Shown one piece after another: positions 21,352 to 32,882 of a DNA stretch of 64,000 bases. This DNA comes from Akebia trifoliata. Taxonomy: Eukaryota > Streptophyta > Magnoliopsida > Ranunculales > Lardizabalaceae. A program made the position numbers and the translations under genes. Under the pieces are notes generated by a model. That model saw only the letters and a program-made list of their open reading frames with translations, did no database searches and was not told where the DNA came from. The stretch lies in assembly GCA_017979445.1 (NCBI GenBank), contig CM030704.1, positions 15,359,658-15,423,657 of the forward strand, written 5' to 3'. Position 1 is the stretch's first letter, and each line of letters begins with the position of its first letter.

Positions 21352-24130
21352 TGTAACACTCCGTGTTTTTAACTCGTATCTCGAAGAAATCAGATAGTGT
21401 TAATTCGAGGAATATTCTGAAAAGATAACTTAGAGTAAAGTACTCGGATTATGCTATGTTCATTTTTGTTGAAAATTGACTTCGCCATTAGTTTCAAAAC
21501 GATCGAAAGATATACTTTAGCTTGTAAGCAAATTTGAATTCAAGTTCGGGTGAAAAAGTTAACAAATTCTCAAATTTCGTGTTAAGTGGGACCCAAAATA
21601 GTAAAGATTCGTTAGAACGAGAATTAAAAAATTTTGATGACACCATTAGGTCCACAACGAAAAATTATTCGAAATGGTATACTCGTTTGTCATTTTTCGA
21701 GTCCAGATAGTCAAGCTACGGTTGAAACTAGAAATGATGAGAAAATTACAAGTATGCCCTCACCCTTATTATAAAAGAAAGCTGAATTTATTTTAACTCA
21801 TTCTCTTTCTTCTTCAAAGCACCCAAACTCAGATTTTCCCAAACCTAGGTTTTCCTCTCTTCTCTTCAAGATCCGTTAAGAACGAAGGACCGTTGAACTT
21901 CTACGAAGAAGACAAAGTTGTCGGCTATGACGATAGCTACAACCTCACCCTCTTTGTTAACCCATTCTCATTTGTTTTCCCCATCTTCCGTCAAAACCCA
22001 GCCGTGTGGTTCGAGTGAATCTTAACACATTTTCATCGAGAGTTCCATCGAGTGAGAGTTAGGTCCACCCTTCATTGTGGAAGCAAAGGAGAGTGCCGTC
22101 GTCAAAGGGGTTGCAAACCTCGCTCACTTTGCATCAAACTCAGTTCAACATCAACTCTTTCACCACCAACCTTGGTCTTTGTGCGAGTTCATCACTTTCG
22201 GCGTCCACAAACCAAATAGGGGACTTTCAATTCCTATTGGTAACTTTAGATTTTTGAAATGTGCATTTAGGTTTTGAAACAAAACTTATTGTTTGTATTT
22301 AAATCGTAGAATGTTGTTGTTTGATTTCAAATTCATGGTAAAAGTAGATGTTTTGATGATGTTTTATCAAGTTTTAACTACAAACTCGTGGGTGGGTCAA
22401 ATGGTTCGAAGAATGGAAGAAGAAATCAAAAAGGGGATCGAAAACTCGATGGTTCGAGTGAGGTTCAGGCTGTAGGCAGGAAGGGTCAGTACCACCGGCA
22501 CCTACCGAAGGCATTCTATCGGTCCCACTGACAGAATGAGGCTTCTACCACCGACAAAATCAAGAACCACAAGGAATTTTGTTCTGTCGGCAGATGCCGT
22601 CTGTCCCACCGACACCTGCCGATGAGTATTATGTCGGTTCCACCATTTACTTTCCATTTACTGTAAGTTCTTTAATGAAATTAAGGTTTTACCCCACATT
22701 TCGGAATAATGGAAATGGTTTCGAGATCCAAATCTCAAAGGATCAAAATCCAAATTTTGGTTTCAAGAACCAAACATAGTTTTCGACATTTTCGGCACGT
22801 TTTCAAAATGTAATAACTTTTGCATTACTTTGAATTAGATTGTAAAAACTATATGGTGTCGAATCTCGTGATCGAGACTTTTATTTCCAAAAACCCGTTT
22901 TCAATTCCGAGAACTTTGAAAAATTGAGTTTCCGATACTTAGCCAAATTTTCACCAGCTTTCCTTATTTTTAACAGCTTTGGTCCCGTGCATTGTCGGGA
23001 CCTTGTTTTTTAATAAACTTTGATGATTTTCAATGGAAAGACCAACAGAATGACTTTGAAAATTTGAAAATGGATAGTTAATTTGAAAACATGAAAAGTG
23101 AGAATGTCGAAAGAATGGGAAAGGGGAATAAACGGTAAAATGTCAGAATCACACCCGAGGGGTGATATCTGTATTTTACATTGTATGTTGTGTATAGGTT
23201 GGTGAAAAGATATCCAGGTTATTAATGAAAGGGTTGCATATTTATTTACGATTATGTTAGCGCATACACTGAGTACTGTCATTTATTTTTAGGCCGGGTG
23301 ACCACAGTTGCATGGTAGGAACTAGATATCCATTCTCAATCCTATTCTGTTAATTTCTCTTTGATTTTAAATTTAAAAAAAAATATGATATATATGTAGC
23401 TATTTTATGAGCTGTTAAAGGGTTTGTGAATACCTGAAGGGATAGTGCGTCACATTATCCGGAGGGGTGCACTATCTTGGGATGTACGGTAAGAACCACC
23501 AAGCTCATACGTGGTATGGGACGCGTATGAGAGTGGAGTCACAACTGGAATCCGGGTCCATTCCTTTCTTATTTTTACCAGTGAACGTGTATTGTAAAAG
23601 TGGTCGTATACGAGTGGAGTGTTATTTTAGGAATCACATGCACACCTGATAGGCATAGACGAAGATGATTGGTTAGTGATCACTACCAATCTAGTAGTAG
23701 TTGAACGTTCTGACACATCTAAAAAAGACTCATTGCTTACGGTCACGTCAAACGACCAACCTGAACTGGATAAATAGTCATCAATGTGGTAAGTGCAGCG
23801 ACCGACTACAAAATCAGGAACTAAAAGCTAGATTTATGTTGTAACATCATGTCCCGACTGGGAGCGATCCAGTCATGAATCCCAACGCTCAAATTTTATT
23901 ACTCCACCACTTGTATTATGTATCTGTGTTATATTTCGAATTATAAACTGAAAAGTATGTCTACTATTTCAGTGTTGTCAACTATATTTTGCATAAATGG
24001 AAAATATATAATGAGTATGGATGATTGATGCTATATGTAATTTTTAAACTGTTTAGTTGCTCATCCCTGACTATATGTACCAGTTATTCGTAGTTTCAAT
24101 TGTAAAACTTGCATGTTTTAAAATAATGCA
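21352..24130 (+). other. LTR-like sequence without pair, TGTAACACTCCG start
   Basis: Directly beside the truncated 5' end of the old chromovirus, a stretch starts TGTAACACTCCGTG, a kind of start seen in long LTRs of Del/Tekay-type chromoviruses. It has a TATA-like TTATTATAAAAG near 21765 and then a pyrimidine-rich leader (21800-21870). Short repeats of CCACCGAC and GTCGG words lie at 22480-22640. I found no terminal CA with matching TSD and no second copy, so the right boundary is not defined. Open frames at 22075-22779 have no known domain. It might be a solo LTR or a truncated one. Confidence 0.3.
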
Positions 24131-24136
24131 GTATAA

Positions 24137-25052
24137 TTATTCGATCACGTTAGGTGAGGTTATTAGAGCACTCTTGGGGGTTAAATCTAATAGTTGATCT
24201 AAGAGTTCGACTGACTCTTGAATACTGTCTTTCTTAACATAAGTGGGATTGGTAGAAGTAGATGTCTGACTGTGAACTGCATCTACAAACTTCTCTAATG
24301 ACTGGCCAATTTGCATAGCAATAGTCATCTTCTACCTACGACCATGAAGTGGTAGACTATCGTCACTTCTGCGTCGAGTGGGGTCTGTGGGTAGGGGTAC
24401 AGCATGGGTAGCATCATCCTCAAACTCATTAGCATCATTAGGAGTAAATTCTATATGTGTCTTAGATTTTGGAGGTTGGGTCGCCATGGCATCATCTACA
24501 TCATCCGCATCAAGATTCACATCCTGATATGCTGATGTAGATGGCATTGTACCGAATGCAAGCGACCACATCCGACTACTAGTGGCATATGTGCCTCCAA
24601 AGATGAAATCTAATTGTTTCGCAAACTTTAGAGGTTCCTTTGGGAATATTGCATCTTTTGGATGATGCTATAAAAATAAAAATCCTAAAATAAATAAAAG
24701 GACAAATTAACAAAAAAATGTACCTCCAACCACTCATCACTTGCATCTAATTTTCTGGTCTCAAACATCATAGGAGATGCTAGTATTTGTGCAAACCATA
24801 TTCCAACGTCCCAAATACATTTTTGTCTATCCTATTTGTTCTTCATTTGCCATCTATCATAATAAATATTAGTTCTTTTATTAAATTTCTTGACCAAGAA
24901 ATCATAACCGGTCCTGTCAAGTACTTTATGCAGTCCCTCCCCTTCTTAACTAATTCATAACAGATCTCAACCCAAACTTCATGTTGTTTGGGTGTCCAAT
25001 CTATTTTCACACTCTTTGAATTGTTATCTCCATCTGCCAATGATAATAACAA
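24137..25052 (-). pseudogene. MYB/SANT-like DNA-binding protein, PIF/Harbinger ORF1 type
   Basis: Order on the - strand: KIDWTPKQHEVWVEICYELV (start of a trihelix/MYB-SANT-like domain), a frame change, then GIWFAQILASPMMFETRKLD and ASDEWLE (the end of that domain), and after a gap with introns or decay a low-complexity acidic region and a C-terminal helix region (QSLEKFVDAVHSQTSTST). PIF/Harbinger DNA transposons encode such a protein next to a DDE transposase; host L10-interacting MYB proteins share the domain. No transposase is visible nearby. Frameshifts and the missing middle mark it as broken. A domesticated host-gene relic is the other possibility. Confidence 0.58.
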
Positions 25053-25229
25053 GAGTAGTGTATAGAATTAAACATGTCATATTCTACTTCAATTCATCAT
25101 GTAATATAAATTGACTCCACGTATTATGACTACATAATTTAAATTACTATCACATGATTCATTGGTTGAACAATGATCAAAAACGACAATAATTATATAT
25201 CAAATATAGAACTGTAAACTATTTGATTA
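25053..25229. other. AT-rich spacer
   Basis: Short AT-rich stretch between the MYB/SANT-like fragment and the tandem repeat. Nothing recognisable. Confidence 0.5.
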
Positions 25230-25637
25230 CTTATACAATTTCAACCTACAATTTTTGCATAGTGTATAATCAAATAGAGAAATCAGGAGGCGATGTCAGG
25301 TTATCATATAGATAGCGGGAAGAACGCACAGTTCTCAGTCCCATTGTGAGGGAGCCTTGTGTTCTCAATCTTTGACTGTACAAAGTACAATAATTATTGT
25401 GTGTGTGTGTGTGTGTGTATGTGTGTGTGTGTTTGCATGTGTAATTTTTTTTCAAAACATATATATATTTTGACTTTTACACAGTGCATACTTAAAGAAA
25501 GAAACTAGGAGGTGATATCAGGTTATCATATAGATAGCCGGAAGAATGCACAGTTCTCAGTCTCACGGTGAGGGAGCCCTGTGTTCTCAATCTTTGACTG
25601 TACAAAGTACAGTAATTGATATGTGTGTGTGCGTGTG
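25230..25637. repeat. Tandem repeat of about 200-230 bp, units 1 and 2, with GT microsatellite
   Basis: Two units share GGTTATCATATAGATAGC, GCACAGTTCTCAGT, GAGGGAGCC and TGTGTTCTCAATCTTTGACT, then a TGTACAAAGTACA palindrome and a (GT)n tract. A third unit lies at about 38640-38850, beyond the 13-kb element. Unit 2 is interrupted in its GT tract by that element. Confidence 0.85.
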
Positions 25638-27287
25638 TGAAAGCGCCCTCGATCCACGGGGTGCGCGGATCCACTTTTAACCCTTGAGGTTTGGGAGTCG
25701 CCACCTAGTTATTACGGTCTAGGAACCGAATATAGACTCAAAACGGATAAAAATGACTAATCTACTAAAAAATACTGAGTCCGGAGATCAAGTTACGGGG
25801 TTGGAAGGTGTTAAGCACCAACCCTGCCCAGCAAACGTCGATCTCTACTAATTCCCAAATAAACTATATTGCTCAAAAGACCTAAGTAATAAAAAAAATT
25901 AAGTAATTTATACCTTTCCGAAGACAACGTTTTCGTTCCCTCAGATCTGACAAGTAACTCTTTGTACAATACTCCTCGTTTCGTTTTGTCTCCGGATCTG
26001 ATTTCTGATCTCTGAGACGAGGTATCTCTTTCTTAGATCTAAATTCTCCGAATTTATTTATGGATTTCTAGGTGTTTTTCGAGCTAAAATCGAAGTATAG
26101 GCATTAGGTAAGGAGTTGAGACTTCAAAATTAAGGTTTATGAGAGGCTAAGGAAGATTTTTTACCTACTTCTCTTAGGATTTATTATTTGATACGAAAAC
26201 AGGGTGTAGGGACCCCTATTTATAGATATTTTTAAGAGTTTGTTTAGATAGAATTAGTGTTTAATTATAATTCTTTTAGTTAGAGTTATATTTTAAGTAG
26301 AATTATTTTAGGTAAAGTTATATTTTAATTAGAATTCTATTAAATAGAGTTATTATTTAATTAAGATTGTTAAATAGAATTATTATTTAATTAGAACTCT
26401 ATTAGGGTTTTGACTTTTGGTCTTATTTGATTGACTTTAAGATTTTTACTTTAGTCTTACTTGATTGACTTTAATATCTTGACTTTAGTCTTACTTGATT
26501 GACTTTAATTTTTTGGAGAACCCCCCTCTATTATATATTTAATTCTTTGGACCCCCAAATGGAGGGGTCCTTGAATAAATATCTTGGCAACTATCAACAA
26601 TTTTGCCTGAGAGCCTAATTGATTGATTTTTTTGGTTCAAATTTATAAATTAATTTTATTAATATTTCACTTTAATTATTTAATGTTTTATTTATTAATT
26701 TTTAATTTTTAATTATAAAAATTATAAAATTACTGTTTTGCCCTCGAAAAGGACTTTTTCTGTTTCAAGTTAGTTTTTGATATTCTAGGATGTTTTAGAA
26801 TCAATTTTTCATAAGAAATTCAATAGAAATATTGGTTTGTGTCATTTATGAAATTTTTTGTGTGGAATGGTTGTGAACTTTATGAGGGCATTTTCGTAAT
26901 TTTATCAAATTTTGTGAAAATTGGCTAAATGATTTATTTGGTTACGATTTGTTGTTTTATGTGTTTGAAAGGGTTTTCCTAAATGTAATGTGGGCTCTAG
27001 AGATGTTTTGAGGTTACGGGTATTTTGGTAATTTGATCATTTTTTAGTGATTTTTATCGTGAAGCTTCTTTTTATCTGAAAAATGATGATTTCTAAGTTT
27101 TTGGGGTTATATTTTCCTAGCGTAGCGTGGTTTCTACAGTTTTGTCAGTTCGAGATATCTCATCCGGATTTCTGAAACATATCTGGTAACAAAATAAAGC
27201 ATTGGAATAAATATCCATCATTAGGAACCGTTGCGATCGGGTTGACGAGTTGATTAATCAGGCGAGTGCAAAAATGGGGTGTCTACA
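25638..27287 (-). repeat. Family I LTR, 3' LTR of the 13-kb element (1650 bp)
   Basis: On the - strand it starts TGTAGACACCCCATTTTTGC and ends GGGCGCTTTCA. The TATA box (TATAAATA on the - strand) is at 26217-26224. The purine tract lies just upstream in the element's direction. By eye about 18 differences from the 5' LTR occur in the last roughly 270 bp, mostly transitions, so the insertion is old compared with the Reina-like element. Confidence 0.88.
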
Positions 27288-27301
27288 AATGCCCCTCTTT
27301 G
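27288..27301 (-). other. Polypurine tract before the 3' LTR
   Basis: On the - strand, AAAGAGGGGCATTTG abuts the LTR start TGTAGACACC. It is very similar to AAAGAAGGGCAGC in the family II element at 4821-4835. Confidence 0.65.
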
Positions 27302-27542
27302 ACAGAGGATTGAAGCAAACTAGATAGCAAATCTATTTTGGTAGATAGTACGATATTCGAATGCCAAAGCTAGTGACAATTCATTTTGCAACCTGATTTA
27401 GCAATTCGTCAGGACGTTCGGATCCTTGAGGGTAAAACTCTCTCCGAACTAAAAGGTTGTCAGGTCCTTGAGCGAGAGCTCTCACTAGTAGTGTCAGATC
27501 CTTGAATTTTAGAAAATTCTCCTTGACTGATGTAACAACTGT

Positions 27543-28530
27543 GCAAGTGTGTGACTTAAAATCTGAGATAAAGTTCAAAGAGTTTAAGTTGGAACTGAGT
27601 AAAACTCTGAGCATAAAATGAATATAAACTGAGTATAAACTGAATTTGAGCATAATCTGAGCATAAACTGAGCATAGACTGAGTATAAACTGTGCATAAC
27701 TGAGCATAAACTGAGCATAGACTGAGCATAAACTGAGCATAATCTGAGTATAATTTGAGCATAAACTGAGCATAATTCTGATAAAACCCTCGGCGGTAAC
27801 TGAGCAAAATCCAAGAAAGTCCTCGACGGCAACTGAGTATATTTCCGAGAAAGCCCTCGGCGGCATCTGAGCATAATTTCGAGAAAGCCCTCGACGGCAA
27901 CTATGCAGGTGTGTGACTTAAAATCTGAGATAAAGTTCAAAGAGTTTAAGTTGGAACTGAGTAAAACTCTGAGCATAAAATGAATATAAATTGAGCATAA
28001 ACTGAGCATAATTTGAGCATAATCTGAGTATAAACTGAGCATAGACTAAGCATAAACTGAGCATAACTGAGCATAAACTGAGCATAACTGAGCATAATCT
28101 GAGTATAATTTGAGAATAAACTGAGCATAATTCTGAGAAAACCCTCGGCGGTAACTGAACAAAATCCAAGAAAGTCCTCGGCGGCAACTGAGTATAGTTC
28201 CAAGAAAGCCCTCGGCGGCATCTGAGCATAATTCCGAGAAAACCCTCGGTGGCATCTGAGCATAATTCTGAGAAAGCCCTCGACGGCAACTTAGCATAAT
28301 TCCGAGAAAGCCCTCGGTGGCATCTGAGCATAATTCTAAGAGAGCCCTCGGCGGCAACTGAGCATAGTTTCGAGAAAGCCCTCGGCGGCATCTGAGCATA
28401 ATTCCGAGAAAGACCTCGACGGTAACTGAGCATAGTTCTGAGAAAGTCCTCGACGGCATCTGAGCATAGTTCAGAGAAAGCCCTCGACGGCATCTGAGCA
28501 TAATTCCGAGAAAACCCTCGGCGGTATCTA
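27543..28530 (-). repeat. Two-level tandem repeat in the element's 3' region (11-bp and 34-bp units)
   Basis: Two blocks, each starting with the same roughly 60-bp leader (TGTGTGACTTAAAATCTGAG at about 27549 and 27910), carry an 11-bp unit (GAGCATAAACT) followed by a 34-bp unit (GAGCATAATTCCGAGAAAGC then CCTCGGCGGCATCT). The first block has about 4 copies of the longer unit and the second about 10-11. The pair is a tandem duplication with a period near 360 bp. Open frames of 105-191 residues on the - strand (LCSVYAQ and RCRRGLSRNYAQ words) are products of unit lengths and not evidence of a protein. Tat/Ogre elements are known for tandem repeats between pol and the 3' LTR. Confidence 0.9.
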
Positions 28531-29269
28531 GCTGAGTAAAACTAAAAATGAAGGAATACATCTAGGAAAGAACGATTGAAAATGAAAAAGGGGTTGAATC
28601 TAGAAATGAATAGATTTGGGACACAATGAATGCCCTATCTCCTATGTGTTATTAGTTAATCTATAGGCGCAGTCAAATGTGAGATCCGAAGTGCTTTTGT
28701 TTGAACCTCAAGGTTTTATCCAAAAGTTTTTATGAATTTAAAACCTGAGTTTTTATTTCTTTTGAACCTTAAGGGTTTTTAGAAAAACTGTTATCAAGAG
28801 GGTAACCTTAAGTTTGGTGTTCTCATTATCTTTTAGGATTAACATTGCTCAAAAATAAAATGCCCCTAGTTTGACAATAAACATGGCATTGAAGATAATT
28901 GAATACATCATGCAAAAATTAAAAAAAAATACCCCTAGTATAGGGGGAAACTACATATTTAGAGGAAAAAGAAAATGCCCCTTGTATGAAGGTTTGAAAT
29001 ATTTGATTACCACAAGCGCAATAAAGACTCAACTTTTAATTTTGATTAATTTTATTGAAGGTTTTAGTCAGGCTCAAAATTATTTCCTTTTGAGACTTAT
29101 CATAGAATTCACCCTTTTCTCCCTTGATTCACTTGGGAAAGTTAAAAAAAAGTCAGATCGATCGTAGACAAGATACTTGTGGCTTCTGAGTCTGTGCCTG
29201 GTTTAAGCTAAGTATTGAACTAGATTATTCGGACTTCTAATGTTTCAGCTCGGACTGCTCTTAGTTTTT
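28531..29269. other. 3' region of the 13-kb element, non-coding
   Basis: AT-rich, no known domain. The short frame at 28871-29167 is on the strand opposite to the element and shows nothing recognisable. Confidence 0.5.
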
Positions 29270-29455
29270 CTTCTGTTTTGCTTTGTTGCTCTAACTTTTG
29301 CCTAGATCTCCTTTTCAGGCTTTCAATCTAGCGAGCTTGCTTTTTTCCTTTGCTCTAATTGTTGCCAAAGTTATCCTTTTGGATTTTCAACTTTACGAGC
29401 TTGCCTTAATTTTTGTCTAAGGAGCCCTTTTCGGGTTTTCAACCTAGCAGGCTTT
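29270..29455. repeat. Degenerate tandem repeat, about 60-bp unit, three copies
   Basis: Units share TTTGCTCTAA, TTGCC(A/T)A, CCTTTT(C/G)(A/G)G and TTTTCAAC followed by AGCGAGCTTGC-like ends, at about 29281, 29347 and 29408. This is another tandem block in the 3' region of the same Tat element. Confidence 0.6.
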
Positions 29456-29887
29456 TTCCTTTTTTTTTTCTTATGGAATTGCTGTCTGATCATGCTTTGT
29501 TATCTTCCTTGACTTTTCGCACGGTACTTAGGTGGACTTTTATAGGTAAGCTTAGGACTGGGTATAAAAAGAAAGGGATTTTGAGGCTTAAAAACCTGAA
29601 TGCCCCTTGTGTGGCATTTCTTTTATTTTGCCTTGAATTTTCTTCCGCATTTTGAAGATATTTCTTTTTTTTTTCTTTTGAATTTTTTCTTGATTTTTTT
29701 TTGTGTGGGGAAATAGATTTTTTTTTATTTTGATGTGGTATGGCCTGAAGTAACTTCTCAGGTTGCCTATGTACCCCAGAATTTTGATATCAGACCAAGA
29801 CATAGTTCGAATTTTCCCTCCCCTAGGTTAGGTGATCAGATTGAGAAAGAAAAAATGTATTTTTTTTAATTTTTTTGAAAAGGGCTA

Positions 29888-31654
29888 TGAAAGCGCCCTC
29901 GATCCGCGGGGTGCGCGGATCCGCTTTTGACCCTTGAGGTTTGGGAGTCGCCACCTAGTTATTGTGGTCTAGGAACCAAACTGACTCTAACATGGATAAA
30001 AAGAACTAATCTACCACAAAAAATCTGAATTCGGGGATCATGTTACGGGGTTGGAAGGTGTTAGGCACCAACCCCGCCCGGCCAAAGTCGGTCTCTACTA
30101 ACTTCCCAAATATATCACATTGCTAAAAACCTAGATAAAAATAAAAAAATTACATACCTTTCGATAGCAAGGATTTTGTTCCCTCAGATCTGACAAAAAG
30201 AGCTCCTTGTACTGTACTCCCTTGCTTCGTTCTGTCTCCGGATTTGACTTCGGATCTCCTAGATCAAGGTATCTCCTTGTTTTTGGATCTGAACTCTTCA
30301 AGTTTGTTACGGATTTGGGGGTGTTTTTGGAGGGATTTTAGGTGTTTTCTAGACTAAAATTGAAGGGGGGATGTTAGGTAAGGAGTTGGGGCTCCAAAAC
30401 TAGGGTTTATGGGGGACTAGGGGAGCTTCTAGACCTATTTCTCTTAGGGTTTATGATTTGATACGAAAATAGGGTGTGAGCACCTCTATTTATAGATGTT
30501 TTTTTATGGTTGATTTGGATAGAGTTAGTGTTCAATTAGAGATCTTTTAATTAGAGTTGTGTTTTAGTTAAAATTGTTTTAGGTAGAATTGTGTTTTAAT
30601 TAGAATTGTTTTAGGTAGAATTGTGTTTTAATTAGAATTATTTTAGGTAGAATTGTTTTTAAGTTAGAACTCTATTAGATAGAGTTATTATTTAATTAGA
30701 ATTCTATTATGACTTTTGGTCTTATTTGATTGACTTTTAATGTTTTGACTTTAGTCTTAATTGATTGACTTTTAATATCTTGACTTCAGTCTTGCTTAAT
30801 TGACTTTAATTTTGACTTCAGTCTCACTTAATTGACTTTAATACCTTGACTTCAGTCTTGCTTGATTTACTTTTAATTTTTGGAGAACCCCCTTCCATTA
30901 TTTCTTTAATTCTTTAGACCCCAAATGGAGGGGTCCTTAAAGAAATATCCCACGAACCCTCAACAATTTTACCCAAAAGTCCGATTGATCGATTTTTTAG
31001 GTTCAAAATTTTAAATTAATTTCATCAATGTTTCACTTTAATTATTTAATATTTTATTTATTAATTTCGAATTTTTTAATTATGAAAATTGTGAAATTAC
31101 CGTTTTGCCCCCAGAGAGGAGTTTTCACGTTTCAAGTCGATTTTTAATGTTCTAGGATGTTTTAGAATCGGTTTTTCGTAAGGAATTCAATGAGAATGTT
31201 GGTTTGTGTCATTTATGAAATTTTTTATGTGAAATGATTGTGAACTTTATGAGGGGCATTTTCGTAATTTTGTCAAATTCTGTTCAAATTGGTGAAATGA
31301 TTTATTTGGTTCTGATTTGTTGTTTTATGTGTTCGAGAGAGTTTTCCTACGCGTAATGTAGGCTCTAGGGTTGTTTTGATGTTAGGGGTATTTTGGTAAT
31401 TTGATTATTTTTAGTGATTTTTATCGTGAAGCTTCTTTTTGTTTGCAAGATGATGATTTCTATATTTCTAGAGTCGTATTTTCCTAGCGTAGCGTGGTTT
31501 CTAAAGTTTTGTCAGTTTGAGATACCTCATCCGGATTTCTGAAACATATCTGATAACAAAATAAAGTAATGGAATACACATCCATCATTGGGAATCATTG
31601 CGATCGGGTTGACGAGTTGATTAATCAGGCGGATGCAAAAATGGGGTGTCTACA
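29888..31654 (-). repeat. Solo family I LTR nested in the 13-kb element (1767 bp, TSD GGCTA)
   Basis: It is a full LTR from TGAAAGCGCCC (+ strand view) to GTGTCTACA, flanked by GGCTA at 29883-29887 and 31655-31659. No internal region is attached: the sequence on both sides is continuous host-element sequence. It differs from the two outer LTRs at many shared positions, so it came from a separate insertion followed by LTR-LTR recombination. The TATA box is at 30487-30494 (reverse). Confidence 0.92.
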
Positions 31655-31659
31655 GGCTA

Positions 31660-32860
31660 CAAAGGGTTGAGAAATGAGATATTGAACTGGGTAATAGGAA
31701 ATTGATTTAGCCAAAGATGGCCTCCTTAAATATAGTACCGCTTGATCTAGTCAAGGTTGGTTGGTTCCAGTAGTTCAATTCCATCATGATCTTGAAGTCT
31801 GATGGCTTTTCTAGACAGTATTTCCTTAATGAATAAATATTTCCAATTGGGTTCAGACCTCCTCCTGTAGTTGAGGAGGGGTGTTCCATTTTATTTAAAG
31901 TATGATGGTTAAATCCTTGACTTGTAAGTGACAAACTTTAATCTTCTTGTCAAGCGCGTGAGCAACTCTTCTCTGATAAGCTTGTATGTGGTATTGAGCT
32001 CTAAGTAATTTTTTTTTTATCAGGTTTACTTCTTCATACCATTGACGAACCCAATCTGCTTCTAACAACTGACTTTCTAACAAGACCCTGAGAGATGGAA
32101 TTTCCATTTCAACTGGCAAAATTTCTTTCATACCACACACTATAGAGTAAGGAGTGGTTCCAGCGGCAGATCAAATTGAAGTGTGATATGTCCATAGCGC
32201 GAATGATAACTTCTCTGACCAATCTTGGTGTGATTGACACACTTTCACGACGATTATTTTGATACTCTTATTAATTGTTTTAACTACTCCATTGGTCTGA
32301 AGACGGTAAGAAGATGATTTGTGATGTCGAATCTCAAACTTTGAACACAGAGTGATAACCTCGACTTTGAAGTATGACCCATTATCAGATATCAATTCCA
32401 CTTCAACCGCTCCATAGGATCTTAAACTTTGAACATAGGGTGATGACTTTGAAGTGTAATCCCTTATTAGATATCAATTCCACTTCAACTACTCCATAGG
32501 CCTGAGGAAGGTAGGGGAATGATTTGTGAGGTCGGATCTTAAAATTTGAACATAGGGTGATGACCTTGACTTTGAAGTGTGACCCATTATCAAAAACTAA
32601 TTCAAAAAGTACCTTGTATTGACTTATGACATTTGCTTTGATGAACTTTGCAACTTGAGATGCAGTGAGGACAACATCGATATGTTTTGTAACATCTTCT
32701 TTGATCTCAGTGGTGTTTTCATTTCATCAAGCGAGTATCTATTCCATGTCGGACAACACCCAAGCTTGCACCTATCATATCCTCATAGGCCCACGCGAAC
32801 AAGTCTTTTGAAATTTCTGAGAAAATTCATTATCCCCTTGTGTTCCTCTAGGGCTAGATG
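31660..32860 (-). pseudogene. Pol remnant: RT leader joined to the integrase core by a large deletion
   Basis: From right to left on the - strand: ISKDLFAWAYEDM (the conserved block just before RT in Tat pol; about 32830-32750), then after a few tens of residues FIKANVISQYK (integrase core), DNGSHFKVKVITL and DNGSYFKVEVITL (second Asp block), a catalytic Glu region changed to VVKTINKS, TPYSIVCGMKEILPVEMEIP, and the integrase tail near 31900-31710. RT, both RNase H domains and the integrase zinc finger are absent, so several kb have been deleted. The Asp block occurs three times in a local tandem repeat. The protein is not functional. Confidence 0.72.
32281..32600 (-). repeat. Local triplication of an integrase segment (about 115-bp unit)
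   Basis: The words ACTTTGAACA(C/T)AG(A/G)GTGAT, GACTTTGAAGT(A/G)T, CCCATTATCA and ATCAATTCCACTTCAAC recur three times at about 32335, 32415 and 32530. The copies encode the same integrase block and have diverged slightly. Confidence 0.75.
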
Positions 32861-32882
32861 GTTTCTATTTGAATCTCTTTAA

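Noticed and set aside
28195..28530. Regular 34-bp repeats that could suggest a CRISPR array
   Set aside because: There are no unique spacers: the repeats are head-to-tail with point changes, and the context is a plant retrotransposon.
27381..28561. Several overlapping open frames of 105-191 residues on the - strand with repeated LCSVYAQ and RCRRGLSRNYAQ words
   Set aside because: They arise from tandem 11-bp and 34-bp units that lack stops in several frames at once; three frames are open together, which a real gene would not need.
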